NCBI GenBank assembly: GCA_023014365.1
Contig: JAEBUN010000007.1
Location: 682,001-746,000, forward strand
Direction: 5' to 3'
Length of the DNA stretch: 64,000 nt
Origin: Lepiota brunneoincarnata
Lineage: Eukaryota > Basidiomycota > Agaricomycetes > Agaricales > Agaricaceae
Each line of letters begins with the position of its first letter. The first letter of the stretch is position 1. Positions 21,959 to 33,646 of this stretch are shown piece by piece. The notes beneath the pieces are model-generated. The model did no database searches, was not told where the DNA came from, and saw only the letters and a program-made list of their open reading frames with translations. Position numbers and translations under genes: made by a program.

Positions 21959-24900
21959 GTGACTGGTGTGCTCCCACCACATTCAAGTAATAGGTTCTCT
22001 GTTTTGTCAGTAAATGAAATAGAACCCATTTCCAACTCCCTACCAACCTCCAGAGACACACCACCACCCCCCAGAACTCCAATGCAACATCCCCATTGGG
22101 AACACCACCTTCCAAAGAGACCAGTCATCACTTACTCTGATTCAGAATCCAAATCCCTCCAGCTAACAGTAGAATTTGAGACCACTGACTCGGCCAAACA
22201 CAAAACTGTCAAGGCATTGGCAGATTCTGAAGCAACTGGTTCCTTCATTGACCAAGATTTTGTTCATGCCACTCACCTCAGTACTCACCACTTATCTAAC
22301 CCCATCCTGGTGTTCAATGTGGATGGAACTCCAAATGAGGCTGGCCAAATCTCCAAAGTGGTAGATGTGGTCTTATGCTATTGGAACCATGCTGAGCACA
22401 CACTGTTGGTGGTAACCAAGCTGGGAAAGCAAGAACTCCTCCTCAGGTTCACATGGCTGAAACAACATAACCTGGAAATTGACTGGCAGACTGGCGAAGT
22501 CAAATTATCTTGATGCCCCTCATGCTGTACTGAATGCTGAGACCAGTCACGTGCTGAGCACCATGTGCAGAAGCTTCAAGCTAACTGCATCCATGCATGC
22601 CAGCTTGGCCCATTCCCTACCTTAGCCAAAGAAGAGGAAGAGGATGAGCCAAACCCTCCCACCTCAGAGCCAGAGGAGCCTTTGGAAGATGGAGATTGTA
22701 TCTTTGCAGTCAGACTCCTCCTCCCAAAGCCTATACCCAAAGTGATTGCTGCAGGTTCTACTACTTCCCAATGCCTGGCCAAAGCATTTTTCCAGAACTC
22801 CCAAACAAATGACCTCCAGAATTCCAGCTTCCAAGCACATGTCCCCTTGTACCTCCAGGAGTACACTGCCATCTTTGCCAAAGAGTCCTTCAATATGCTC
22901 CCAGATCACTGACCCTGGGATCATGCTATAGAGCTTATCCCTGGGGCGGACCCCAAGGGGTGCAAGGTCTACCTGCTATCCCCCCCCAAGCAAAAGGAAT
23001 TGGACAAATTCCTACAGGAAAACTTGTCTTTGGGTCAAATATGCCCATCTAAGTCTCCTATGGCCTCTCCAGTCTTCTTTATCAAAAAAAAGGATGGTTC
23101 ACTTCACCTGGTATAGGATTACCAAGCACTCAACGCCCTCATGGTGAAGTACAAGTACCCCTCATCTCCAAGCTAGTTGCCCAGCTCCAAGGGGCCAAGT
23201 ACTTCACCAAGTTGGACATCTGATGGGGCTTTAATAATGTCCAGATTAAGCCTGGAGATGAGTGGAAGGTGGCATTTTGCACCAACCAGGGCCTCTTTGA
23301 ACCCCTTGTCATGTCCTTTGGCCTCACTAATAGTCCAGCTACCTTCCAGACAATGGTGAACGATATCTTTCATGAACTTATCATGGAAGGGGTTGTGGTT
23401 GTCTACCTAGACAACATTCTCATCTTCACCCAGACCTTGAAGCAGCACAGGGATGTTGTTAGGCATGTTATGGAGATCCTCCAACAGCACAAACTCTACT
23501 TACAGCCAGAAAAGTGTGAGTTTGAATGTACTTGCATTGAGTACCTAGGACTTATTATCTTGGAAAACTCCATTGAGATGGACCCAGTCAAAGTCACAGG
23601 AGTCAAGGAGTGGCCAACCCCCAAGGATAAATTAGGACTCCAATCCTTCCTAGGTTTCACCAACTTCTACTGTCACTTTATCCAAGACTTCTCCTACATA
23701 GCACAACCCCTCTTTGACCTCACCTGAAACAGTGCTGCATGGCAGTGGAATTCAGAACAACAGGCAGCATTTGACAGCTTGAAGGCAGTTATCACTGCAG
23801 CTCCGGTTCTGGCTTCTCCAGACAACAAGGCACCCTTCTGAGTAGAAGCTGACAGTTCAGACTTTGCAACTGGGACAGTACTCTCTCAACTCTCAGGAGA
23901 TGATGGGAAGTGGCACCCAGTAGCATTTTACTCTAAGGCTTCATTTCTGGTAGAGCACAACTATGGAATCCATGATAAGGAGATGCTGGCCATTATCCAG
24001 GCACTGGAGGAGTGGAGACACTTCCTTGAAGGAGCACACAAAAAGTTTGAAATCTGGATGGACCACAAAAATCTGGAGTACTTCATGACTGCTCAGAAGC
24101 TGAATTGCCAACAGGCATGCTAGTCCCTATACCTTTCCCAGTTTGATTTCTTCCTTCACCACTGCCCTGGTTGTAGTATGGGAAAGTCTGATGCCTTGTC
24201 CTGGAGATCCAATAATGCTGACATTACACTTCTCCCAGCATCTCTCTTTGCGGTATGGGCTGTGGATGGGATTTCCCTCCAAGGGGAAGAGCAAGCCCTT
24301 TTCTGAGATATCCATTCTGGAAACTGAGGAGGCAAACAAGAGGAAACAGTGGCCAGGGCAGCCCAGGAACTCCAAAAGTCTGCAACACACTCAGTGTGCA
24401 GTGCTGAATGGTCTGAGCTGGATGGTCTGCTTCTTTTCCAAGGCAAGATATATGTTCCAGATAATGCAACACTCTGCCAATGCATTGTAGCCCTTCACCA
24501 TGACTTTCAGATCGGGGGGCATGCTGGCCAATGGAAAACTCTAGAACTGGTCTCCTGAAACTACTGGTGGTCCAACATGTCTCACTACATTGGTCAGTAT
24601 GTTTTTACATGCAACCTATGCCTCCGTGTGAAACCAATCTGGAAACTCCCTGTTGGAGAACTTCACCCTCTCCCCATTCCAGAAGCTTGGTGGGATACCA
24701 TCAGTGTAGATTTTGTAGTGGAACTCCCAGAGTCCAACAGGTATGATGCTGTCATGACAGTGGTTGACTCTGTCTCCAAGTGCACTCATTTCATCCCAAC
24801 ACACACCACTCTTACAGCAGATGGAGCAGCACAGCTATTCCTCCATCATGTATGGAAACTACATGGACTTCCACAACAAGTGGTTTCAGATTGAGGTCCT

Positions 24901-25934
24901 CAGTTCATCGTGTCATTTGCCAAGGAACTCTACCGCTTACTTGCAATCAAAAGTGCTTCTTCTACAGCATGGCATCCCCAATCTGATGGGCAGACAGAAT
25001 GGGTCAACCAGGAATTGGACCAATACCTCTAGATTTTTGTCAATGAGCAGCAGAATGATTGGCACGACCTCCTTCCCCTAGCAGAATTCCAGCATAACAA
25101 TCACATCCATGCCTCCACTCAACACTCACCATTCATCCTAGACACTGGCCGAAACCCGAGAATGGGGTTTGAACCTCACCAATGACCATCTCAGCTGGAA
25201 ACAGTCAATGAGTTCAAATCCTGGATGGAGTCAGCATTGGAGGAGGCAAGATCAGCACTTGCAAAGTCCAAAGACAATATGGCAAGATACTACAACCAAC
25301 AGCGAGAACCCCAACTCCAGAGTTCAAAACTGGAGATAAGATCTTTCTGGATGCATCAGATATACAAACCACATGACCATCCAAGAAACTCTCACATTGC
25401 CAGTTAGGACCTTATGCAATTGACAAACAGATCAGCCCCAATGCATACTGACTGAAGTTGCCAAAATCCATGAGATGCCTCCATCCAGTCTTCAACGTGG
25501 TAAAGCTCACACCCACTCCCATAGACCCTATTCCTGGACACCATCCCAAGCCACCACCAACACCCATCATCATTGAGGACAAAGAAGAGTGGGAAGTTGA
25601 GGAAATTCTAGACAGCCACATCCACTGGAGGAGACTCCAGTTCCTAGTCAAATGGAAAGACTTTGGGATTGAAGAAAACTCCTGGGAATCGGCTGATGAC
25701 ATCCATGCCCCCAACTGCATAATGGAATTCTATCAACAGCACCTGGAAGCTCCAAGACAGATCAGAAGTCTTGCATTTGGCTCAATCCCTTTCTGTGCCC
25801 TGGACCCACCCATTGTGCCAAGTTGTCACAATCTTGAAGAGGGGGTAGGTGTAAGGGGAACTTCAGGTCACTGCTCACAACCTCAAATTTGGAAATCCAA
25901 TCCCCTGCCTCTCTATGTATGTTTGGAAACCTGA
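21959..25934 (+). pseudogene. pol: Element D pol (protease to chromodomain, decayed)
   Basis: Protease is near 22225 (LADSEATGSFIDQD; D2 has DSGATGSFID, so the active-site Gly became Glu). RT is at about 23000-23700 with VVYLDNILIF, where the YLDD aspartate is changed to asparagine. RNase H is near 23800-24110, and the integrase core at about 24600-25100 with VVDSVSKCTHF, a stop after QQVVSD, and [14 protein letters not shown]. The chromodomain is at about 25580-25740 (EEWEVEEILDSH, QFLVKWKDFGIEENSW). The last open stretch runs into the 3' LTR. TGA stops after MLPDH and after TKLDI sit at arginine positions and are shared with D2. Confidence 0.9.
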
Positions 25935-26331
25935 TCCCCAGCTTCCCTATGCTTGGAAATCCAATTCCCTGCCTCCCAGCACTCAGAAATCCAATTCTCT
26001 ACCTTCTTGCATTCAGAAATCTCATCCCCAGCCCCCTTTGGCCCAGAATTCAGTCCTCCAGCACTCCAGTGCTTGGAGTTCCTTCCTATGCCCCTCCAAT
26101 GCAGATGCAAACCCTCACTGGTGCATGCAACCCTGTCCCAAGCCCATTCCTGACCATACCCACTTTAGACATCCCTGACACCTCACAGCCATTTATGTAG
26201 AGTAGATTACTTAACTTGGACTTATGGCAAGTAGTATAAGTAGTGTAGGTGAGCTCAGAGAAATCTTACTCAATTCTCTAAGGTTTCCCCCTGCTCAGTC
26301 AACATGATGCAACAACCAGGTTGCCCTTACA
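25850..26331 (+). repeat. 3' LTR of element D
   Basis: 482 bp, TGTAAGGGGAACTTC to GTTGCCCTTACA. It lacks the 53-bp segment present in the 5' LTR and reads CTGCTCAGTCAACATG at that position. Confidence 0.93.
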
Positions 26332-26336
26332 AGACC

Positions 26337-27134
26337 TGGCTTACCTACTCATTTTTGTCTTCACCTCCACCACCACCCTCATCACCTACTGAATAATCAC
26401 CCTAGAACTCAAATGCATCATGTGCCCTTGCCACTGCTGTGTCATCAGATCGTAGAACCTGTACTCAGGGATATCCATCATCGCTACCCAATTTTTCATC
26501 CTTCTAGCAATAATTGATTGCTAGACAACTGCCACCACACCTCCAAAGAAGTTCTCAGCCTGAGAAACTCCATCACCCCCTCCTCCCAAATCAAGAAGCA
26601 GAATCTCAGGACCAGGAATATAAAACCCTGATCCTAGAAGAAATCCCACACTGTGACCCACACAAACTCCATCACCACTCTATCCCCCATCACCATTTGA
26701 TTCACCCACTCCATGTGCATCAACATCTACCCAAATTGTCTCAACTTCATCAAGTGTCTCTGCTGCACTAGCCAAAAGACAAAGACAACACAAAGAACAA
26801 GAAAAACATGATATCATCGCAAACCAACTCTCCGAACAAGAACTTAAATGACTCCAATGAGCTGTACAACAACCAAGAGAACTCACAGATTCTGAAGAAA
26901 ACCTCCTTACAAGACACAAAGCCTTCATTGAACTCAACCTAGGAAAGATCCCAGTAGACAACGACTCAGACATCTACATCACAGATGATAACAAATCAGA
27001 ACCCAACAAACAACCCTTAATCCTACTGGCACCCCCCATGCCACCTCCACCATCACCACTGCCCAGACAACTACAAATGGCTGCTACACAAACCCCAAAG
27101 GAATTAGGACTCCTCAAACCCATCGCCTTTGATG
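26337..27134 (+). pseudogene. gag: Element C gag, N-terminal part
   Basis: This corresponds to the start of element A gag. The initiating ATG of A is ACA here (CACACCTCCAAAGAAG). The conserved text ends KELGLLKPIAFDV just before the solo LTR. A TGA after AKKFSA-equivalent TTCTCAGCC is shared with A. It is interrupted at 27135. Confidence 0.75.
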
Positions 27135-27454
27135 TGTAAGGGGACTGGCAGTTTGCCCCCCCTTATGCAAGGTACGTCTAGAGGCCTGCAGTAAAGCGTC
27201 TGGGTTCAGCCACTCTAGCTGATGCCCGATGCCAAGCCCGGCCTCATCCTTTGGCCACCCCTATCCCTGAGCCCGATCACATGTATGATCTTATATGTTG
27301 TTGTATGTTGTTTGCGCATATTAATTCTGGTAGTCTACGTAGTGTTTGGTTACCCAGTCTGTGCACAGACTGTTGCTGTACTTAAGTAGCACGCATGCTG
27401 ATTATGATCGGCACTTGAATATTAAATTGGTTCCAGCCTCTTATTCCCTTAACA
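27135..27454. mobile_element. Solo LTR, family H, in element C gag
   Basis: 320 bp from TGTAAGGGGACTGG to TATTCCCTTAACA, flanked by TGATG (27130-27134, 27455-27459). Excision restores the gag text FDGTQKTI-like shared with element A (TTTGATG joined to AACCCAGAAGAC). Element A has no insertion at this site. Confidence 0.9.
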
Positions 27455-27459
27455 TGATG

Positions 27460-28081
27460 AACCCAGAAGACTATTTGAAGATTGGATCTTCCAATGCGAA
27501 GTTTATGTGCTCACTAACATGACCACTTACAACACCAACCTCACTAGGACCTTGTTCATCCTCTCGATGATGCAATCAGGAGATGCCTGAGCATGGGCCA
27601 GGCAATACCTACACAAAAGGAACACACAAACCCAAGCAGGACAACCAATAGCCATGGAAACATGGGACAACTTCACCACCCGACTCAGAACTGACTTCAC
27701 TCTGGTAGACAAACATGCATATGTGCATACCAAACTCTAAACCCTGCACCAAGCAGGTCAACCAATGACTGAGTTCAACACTCAGTTCAAGGAACTCATC
27801 CACCAGTCCAGACTCACAGAAGATTGCACCCTGATTGATCTATACCATAAAGCAATTGATCGCTGAATCACAATGAAGATCAATGAATTGGAGAACCCTC
27901 CAATGACTATCACCACTTGGTATACCCAAGCAAACAAACTCAACGATAACTTCCATTGTATCAACACCCTATATGGCACCCCCAGAAATATGTTTCCCCA
28001 AAGAAATCAGTACCAACCCAATTGAGGACCAAGCCACCCAAACAACAATGTGCTGTATGCACAATTTTACCAAAGGAGCAA
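27460..28081 (+). pseudogene. gag: Element C gag, capsid part
   Basis: Continues RLFEDWIFQCEVYVL, RTLFILSMMQSGDA and METWDNFTTRLRTDF, equivalent to element A 10070-9700. A TGA after MQSGDA is shared with A. The sequence stops at GGAGCAACA, where the copia element entered; element A continues there uninterrupted with GGAGCAACACTCCACAC. Confidence 0.85.
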
Positions 28082-28086
28082 CACTC

Positions 28087-28390
28087 TGTTGAGCTAGCAA
28101 GCTCATGTCGAGCTTTCCGCGACATATCCCGTTTAGGGATTCTTTTGTTTGTACATTGTTTGTCGACACTGGGCATGTTTCCGCCTGTTTATGGATATTC
28201 ATCGGTAGTGTATATACCTACCAGCCTGCCGTTAGACACCTCAGTACTCGCGTTACGAGCTACTGAGGTGAGTAGAGTCTTCTCATGTTTTCCCACTATG
28301 ATACTTATGCCTATGTTAGTCTTAGTTATTCTACAGGTATAGAATAACCAGTACTCGCGTTACGAGCTACTGAGTCTTAGTTATTCTACA
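28087..28390 (+). repeat. 5' LTR of the copia element, with extra 55 bp
   Basis: Starts TGTTGAGCTAGC and ends TTATTCTACA. Compared with the 3' LTR it has an additional segment at 28337-28391, bounded by a direct repeat GTCTTAGTTATTCTACAG. The segment contains a second copy of the hairpin-forming sequence CAGTACTCGCGTTACGAG. The 3' LTR instead has a separate 19-20 bp duplication near its start (GCTCATGTCGAGC twice). Confidence 0.88.
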
Positions 28391-28408
28391 GGTTATGGGC
28401 CCTGACCC
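28391..28408 (+). promoter_or_regulatory. Primer-binding site, copia element (initiator tRNA-Met half)
   Basis: GGTTATGGGCCCTGACCC follows the 5' LTR directly. Its complement contains CAGGGCCCATAACC, close to the anticodon-arm sequence of initiator tRNA-Met (CAGGGCTCATAACC). Priming by a tRNA-Met 5' half is known for copia and Ty5-type elements. This supports placing the LTR end at 28390 and not at the first TTATTCTACA. Confidence 0.65.
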
Positions 28409-28449
28409 AAAAAATTTTTCTAACACTCATTACAACGCGTCATACACAA

Positions 28450-31400
28450 CATAAACACCATAAATGACAACCTCTCCACCTCTGTACCACCCCTTGACCC
28501 CCAAGGCACAAACTGGCTAATATTCTCTGTGCGTTTCCATACCGTCATACGTGGAAAAGGACTATGGGGTCACTTTGATGGAAGCAAGCCACATCCCACC
28601 CTTACCACTTCATCCACCACCCCTCCCAGTACCCCATCCATCGACAAAGGCAAAGCAAAGAGCACTACCCCCACAGTCCCTGTAGGAACGGATGCAGACA
28701 TCCAAGAATGGGACAGAAATGAGGATATAGCGCGTTCCCTGCTGTTGCAACGTTTACCAGACTCTATCCTGATAATGACGGAGAGTTTCGACTATGTCAA
28801 GGAAGTCTGGGATGCTGTAGTACAAGAATTCACATACCGAGGGGCTTTCAACCAAATGGAGATGCGGGCAAAGTTTTTGGAGTCCAGATGTCCCAAGGAT
28901 GGTGACATTAGGATGTTCCTAAATGATCTGAGGACCAGGAGAGCAGAGCTGTACGCGATGGGAATAACAATCAATGATGATGACTACCGAAGCACAATAC
29001 TTCGATCACTTCCCTTCCAACTTGCAAACTTTGCATCATCACAGCTATCTGCAGCGAAAATCATAGGAGGCACGGTACACCCCGATATGTTAGTCACCAT
29101 GTTGTGTGATGAATGGGATCGCCTACGCTCATGGAAGTCACATGGGTCAAGTTCCAGCTCCAAGGCTAAACCGAAGAATTCGGAGGGGGATGACACTATG
29201 GCAGTAGAACATGGTCCCAAGAAGCCTAGACGGGAGACAAAGGAACCACCTGGAAAATGCTTTAACTGCAACGAGAAAGGCCACTGGAGATTGGACTGTC
29301 CGAAACCACCAAAGAAAAAGAAACAACCAGCTAGTGCCCCAAAGGGGCAGGAGGCCAATGCTGTCGCAACGGATGATGAAGCTTTTTTCGTGGAAACAGA
29401 GACCCTGGGTGACGAGGACGACCTTACCTCACCAGACATATTCCCAACCTGTGGGGAACAAAACGATGAATGCGCCCTCACAGACGAAAGCGATGAGATG
29501 CCAATTGCAGCTCAGTCAGAGGAACACCCACCCCATATCATAATCATCAACTCCAGTGCTGCAAGGCACATATCCCCATACCGTGAAGCCTTCCGTGATT
29601 TCGAAACAATTGAGTCAAAGCCATTACGAGCTGCAAACAAGCAGCAATTCAGTGCTACAGGCAAGGGAAGCATGATAGTGGACCTACCGAATGGTGCCGA
29701 AATGACAAGCATATGTCTATCGGATGTCCTATATGCACCCAAAGTAGGATACACTCTCGTATCAGTGGGGAAGCTAGATGAACAAGGCATAACCACAAAA
29801 TTTGCCAAGGGACGATGCACTATCCACAACGCAAAAGGGAAGAAGATTGCTGAGGTACCACGTTCTGAGAGAGGGCTGTACAGATTTGAGACAGCAGAAG
29901 GACGTGTAGAAGCAAATACCATCGATGAACCGATGTCCCTAGACCAGCTACACCGCCACCTTGGACACATCTCACCCCAGACCGCCCGAAAACTTGTTGA
30001 GGGATGAATGATAACTGGCGTAAACCTCGAAAGACTATCAGCAAATACTCCCATCGAGTGCGAGTCATGCGCTTATGCAAAACTCACCAGGAAGCCCATC
30101 TCAAAAGAGCAAACAGGTGATCGAGCAACAGAATTTGGCCAAGAGATCCACAGCGATGTGTGGGGGCCAGCACCAGTACAGACGCGAAGGGGGAAGAGCT
30201 ACTATGTCACCTTCACAGACGATTGGTCACGATATACCCATCTCGAGTTGCTAACAAACAAATCCGATGTGTATGCAACCTACCAAGCATTTGATGTCTG
30301 GTGCAAAGTTCAATACGAAGCTCGGATCAAATGCCTTCATTCGGATCGTGGTGGCAAGTACACTAGTAAGGATTTCAAAGAGTATTTGAAATCGCGAGGG
30401 ACTAAGCAAAAGCTCACCGTCCATGACACTCCACAACACAATGGTGTAGCAGAACGGCAAAATCGGACCATCCTCGAGCGTGTCCGAGCACTCCTCCACG
30501 CAAGCAAGCTTCCCCGGTATCTATGGGGCAAGGCAGCCAAACATGTGATCTGGCTCATGAACCGAACCAGTACAAGGGCCCTCGATGGAAAGACACCATA
30601 TGAAATGGTCCACGGTCGTAAACCTGACATGTCAGAGGTCCACGAGTTTGGAGAGAAGGTGTGGGTGCGAGTAGAGGATCGTAACAAGCTGTCAGCAAGG
30701 GCAAAGGAGGGACGATGGCTGGGTTTTGATGAGACCAGCAACGGTGTACGAATTTGGTGGCCTGACACTCGAAAAGTGTCCGTCGAGCGAAATATTCGAT
30801 ATATAAAGGGCCATGTCGCCACTGCTAGTCTTGAGGGGGAGAGAGTAACATCAACACCAGCAAACGAGACTGCAGAGGCAAACATACCTGCTGCAACAAC
30901 GAATGCGACAGTGACACCCCAAGCCCCAGCCCCAGCGAACTCCTCAACAAAACATATAGAGCAACCAGACACTGCCGAAAATGCCTACCATACACCCCGT
31001 CCCCAACGTACTCAAATGCCAAGCCAGAAAGCTTGAGACCTTCAAGAAAGTCGTGCAGTCATAGCTGTAGAGGCAAACGAGTGGGAGGAAGTCCACGTTT
31101 TCGCTGCAGAGATGGCAGAGGCTGAGGCACTAGAGCCTCGAAACCTAAAAGAAGCTCGAAAACAAGCAGACTGGCACCTATGGGAGCAAGCAATTCGTGA
31201 GGAGCTCAACACACTCCAGAAAGCAGGAACCTGGGAGCTAGTGGATGCCCCAGAGGGCATAAACGAGGTTGGATCCAAGTGGGTCTTCAAGGCCAAGAAG
31301 GACGCCAGTGGGAACGTGGTCAAATACAAGGCTTGCCTCGTAGCACAAGGCTTCTCCCAAGTCCCTGGTGTGGACTATTTTGATACGTTTGCACCTGTTG

Positions 31401-32702
31401 CTAAGCTCCCATCGATCAGAACAATCCTGGCAATTGCAGCAGATCAAGACATGGAGATCCACCAGATCGACATAAAGGGAGCATACCTGAACGGTGTCCT
31501 CAGCGAGGACGAGACCATATATATGCGCCAGCCACCCGGATTTGAGGATCCTGCACACCCCGGGAAAGTGTGCAAGTTGAGGAAGACCCTTTATGGCCTA
31601 AAACAGTTGGGTTGTCGATGGTATCAACGATTATGTGAGATCCTGGTCAGCAACCTTGATTTCACGTGCTGTGAAGTTGACCAGTGTGTCTTCTTCAAAC
31701 ACGATGAGCCAGACCTCACCATCCTCGCCGTTTATGTTGATGACTGCACTCTTGCAGCCACCAATATCACTCTCATTGTCTGGCTGAAGACAAGAATCTC
31801 CGAATATGTGGAGATCACTGACTTGGGCGAAATCCACTGGCTACTAGGCATCCGGATAGCTCGCGTACGCAAGCAGAACACCCTCAGCATGTCCCAGGAC
31901 TCCTACATAGAGTCCTCGCTCTGCCGTTTTGGTTTCAAAGACCAAAAACCAGTGACAATCCCCATGGACCCCTCCACACGACTTACCTCAGAACATAGCC
32001 CGAAAACGACTGCCGAGATCGCATTTATGGCCAGAATCCCATACCAGGAGGCTGTGGGCATGCTAATGTATGCAGCGATTGGCACAAGGCCAGATATCGC
32101 GTACGCTGTGCAGGTTGTCTCAAAATTCTCCAGGAACCCAGGCCCTGCTCACTGGGAGGCCATAAAGCGAATTTTTTGCTATCTCAAGGGCACGCGAGGG
32201 CTACATAAAACTCACATATGGAGGTTCTAGGGGGAGTCTAGAGGGATACGCAGATGCAGATGGAAATATGGCCGAAGATAGGAGGGCCACATCTGGGTAT
32301 GCATTTCTCATCAACGGTGGTGCTGTCTCCTGGAGTGCAAAGCGTCAAGAGCTAGTTACCCTGTCCACTACAGAGTCCGAATACGTGGCGGCGACGCATG
32401 CAGCCAAGGAAGCCCTATGGCTTCGCTCCCTCATCTCCCAGGTCTTTGCAGAAGACCCCACCCCCACAACACTTCACTCCGACAACCAGTCGGCCATCGC
32501 CCTCACAAAAGACCACCAGTACCACGCCCGGACAAAGCATACTGATGTCCGATACCACTTCATTCGATGGGTGATCGAGGAGGGCAAGCTGAGGCTTGTA
32601 TACTGCCCCACACATGAAATGATTGCTGACATGTTTACAAAGGCATTACCTTTGCCTAAAGTCAAGCATTTTGCTCAGGCCCTCGGACTCGTCATGGCTT
32701 GA
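28450..32702 (+). pseudogene. Copia gag-pol polyprotein, two stops and one frameshift
   Basis: The frame is open upstream of VRFHTVIRGKGLWGHF; no ATG is obvious, so the start is approximate. In order: gag, zinc knuckle CFNCNEKGHWRLDC near 29260, protease (INSSAARHI near 29550), GAG-pre-integrase (LHRHLGHIS), integrase core (SDVWGPAPV, LHSDRGGKYTS, QHNGVAERQNRTI), RT (IHQIDIKGAYLNGVL; VYVDDCTL near 31735) and RNase H (GYADADGN to ARTKHTDVRYHFIR). TGA stops lie at 30005-30007 and 31034-31036, and one extra A in a run near 32207 shifts the frame. The protease aspartate is asparagine, consistent with CpG decay (TCGAC to TCAAC). Confidence 0.95.
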
Positions 32703-32709
32703 GGGGGAG

Positions 32710-32977
32710 TGTTGAGCTAGCAAGCTCATGTCGAGCCAGAAAGCTCATGTCGAGCTTTCCGTGACATATCCCATTTAGGGATTCTTTTGTTTGTACATTG
32801 TTTGTCGACACTGGGCATGTTTCCACCCATTTATGGATATTCATCGGTAGTGTATATACCTACCAGCCTGCCGTTAGACACCTCAGTACTTGCGTTACAA
32901 GCTACTGAGGTGAGTAGAGTCTTCTCATGTTTTCCCACTATGATACTTATGCCTATGTTAGTCTTAGTTATTCTACA
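32710..32977 (+). repeat. 3' LTR of the copia element
   Basis: 268 bp. Most differences from the 5' LTR are at CpG sites (for example ACTCGCGTTACGAG against ACTTGCGTTACAAG). It lacks the 55-bp segment and ends TTATTCTACA directly before the CACTC target duplication. Confidence 0.93.
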
Positions 32978-32982
32978 CACTC

Positions 32983-33470
32983 CACATTTCACACCATGAG
33001 ACCCACATGCCATGGAAATAGACCATGCTGTAGTAGAAGAAGGATATGAAGATCCTTATCCCAAAATCCCACAACCAGAATATGCTGAAGAAGACTCTGC
33101 ACAAGAACTGTTAGAGATAGATGCGGTTGTCACAGAACAACAAATGAAAGCTTACCAAAAGCAAGAATGCTTCCAATGTGGAGCAAATGATCATTGGGTC
33201 AACAAATGGCCACATCCACCACCTGCAAGATGCTTCCCAGGGATGTGTACCAATCCACCACGCCCAGCTAGAAACCCAAATCACCCTCCTTTTCAAGGAA
33301 ATAAGCCTAACCCCAGCTTTAAACCCCAACAATGCAAGTACTCCCTTGCCATTGCAGATGTCACATCTCAAATGTGCCAAATGGTTGACAAACTTGATCC
33401 TGAATTACAACAGGAACTCCACTCTGTGCTAGCCAAGGACCTGGAGATGTGTCCATTCCAGGATTTTTAA
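32983..33470 (+). pseudogene. gag: Element C gag, C-terminal part with zinc knuckle
   Basis: Resumes after the copia element. The longest open piece, 33012-33470, reads MEIDHAVVEEGYEDPYPK, then a knuckle ECFQCGANDHWVNKW in which the last cysteine is tryptophan, and ends EMCPFQDF. The matching text in element A ends MHPFQDF. The mutated knuckle means this copy could not bind zinc normally at that site. Confidence 0.85.
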
Positions 33471-33646
33471 AGTGGAATGCTGTTGATTGATGTGCCCCTG
33501 CATGTTCCAGAACTCAGAAGGACATTATGTACTCTCACTCCCAGAAGGACAATTTCTCGATAAACTCTGTACAATGATGACTTTCCCCAAATAAATGATC
33601 CCTTTTCCTACCCATCAAGATTTGGAGTGAATGGACATCAAAACCC

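Larger units (their letters stand above)
20059..26331 (+). mobile_element. Ty3/gypsy element D with chromodomain
   Basis: The element is flanked by AGACC (20054-20058, 26332-26336) and lies in the leader of element C. LTRs start TGTAAGGGGAACT and end GCCCTTACA. A purine-rich tract, GAAGAGGGGGTAGG (25836-25849), precedes the 3' LTR. Internal order is gag with zinc knuckle, protease, RT, RNase H, integrase, chromodomain. Total 6273 bp. Numerous stops and frameshifts inactivate it. Confidence 0.95.
28087..32977 (+). mobile_element. Ty1/copia element in element C gag
   Basis: Flanked by CACTC (28082-28086, 32978-32982). The 5' LTR is 28087-28390 and the 3' LTR 32710-32977. A purine tract GAGGGGGAG (32701-32709) precedes the 3' LTR. 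The single polyprotein has the order gag, protease, integrase, RT, RNase H, which defines Ty1/copia. It has only two in-frame stops and one frameshift and is rich in CpG compared with its surroundings, so it is one of the younger insertions. Confidence 0.95.

Noticed and set aside
28339..28390. Ending the copia 5' LTR at the first TTATTCTACA (28335)
   Set aside because: The tRNA-Met-like primer-binding site follows only the second TTATTCTACA, so the extra segment lies within or beside the LTR.
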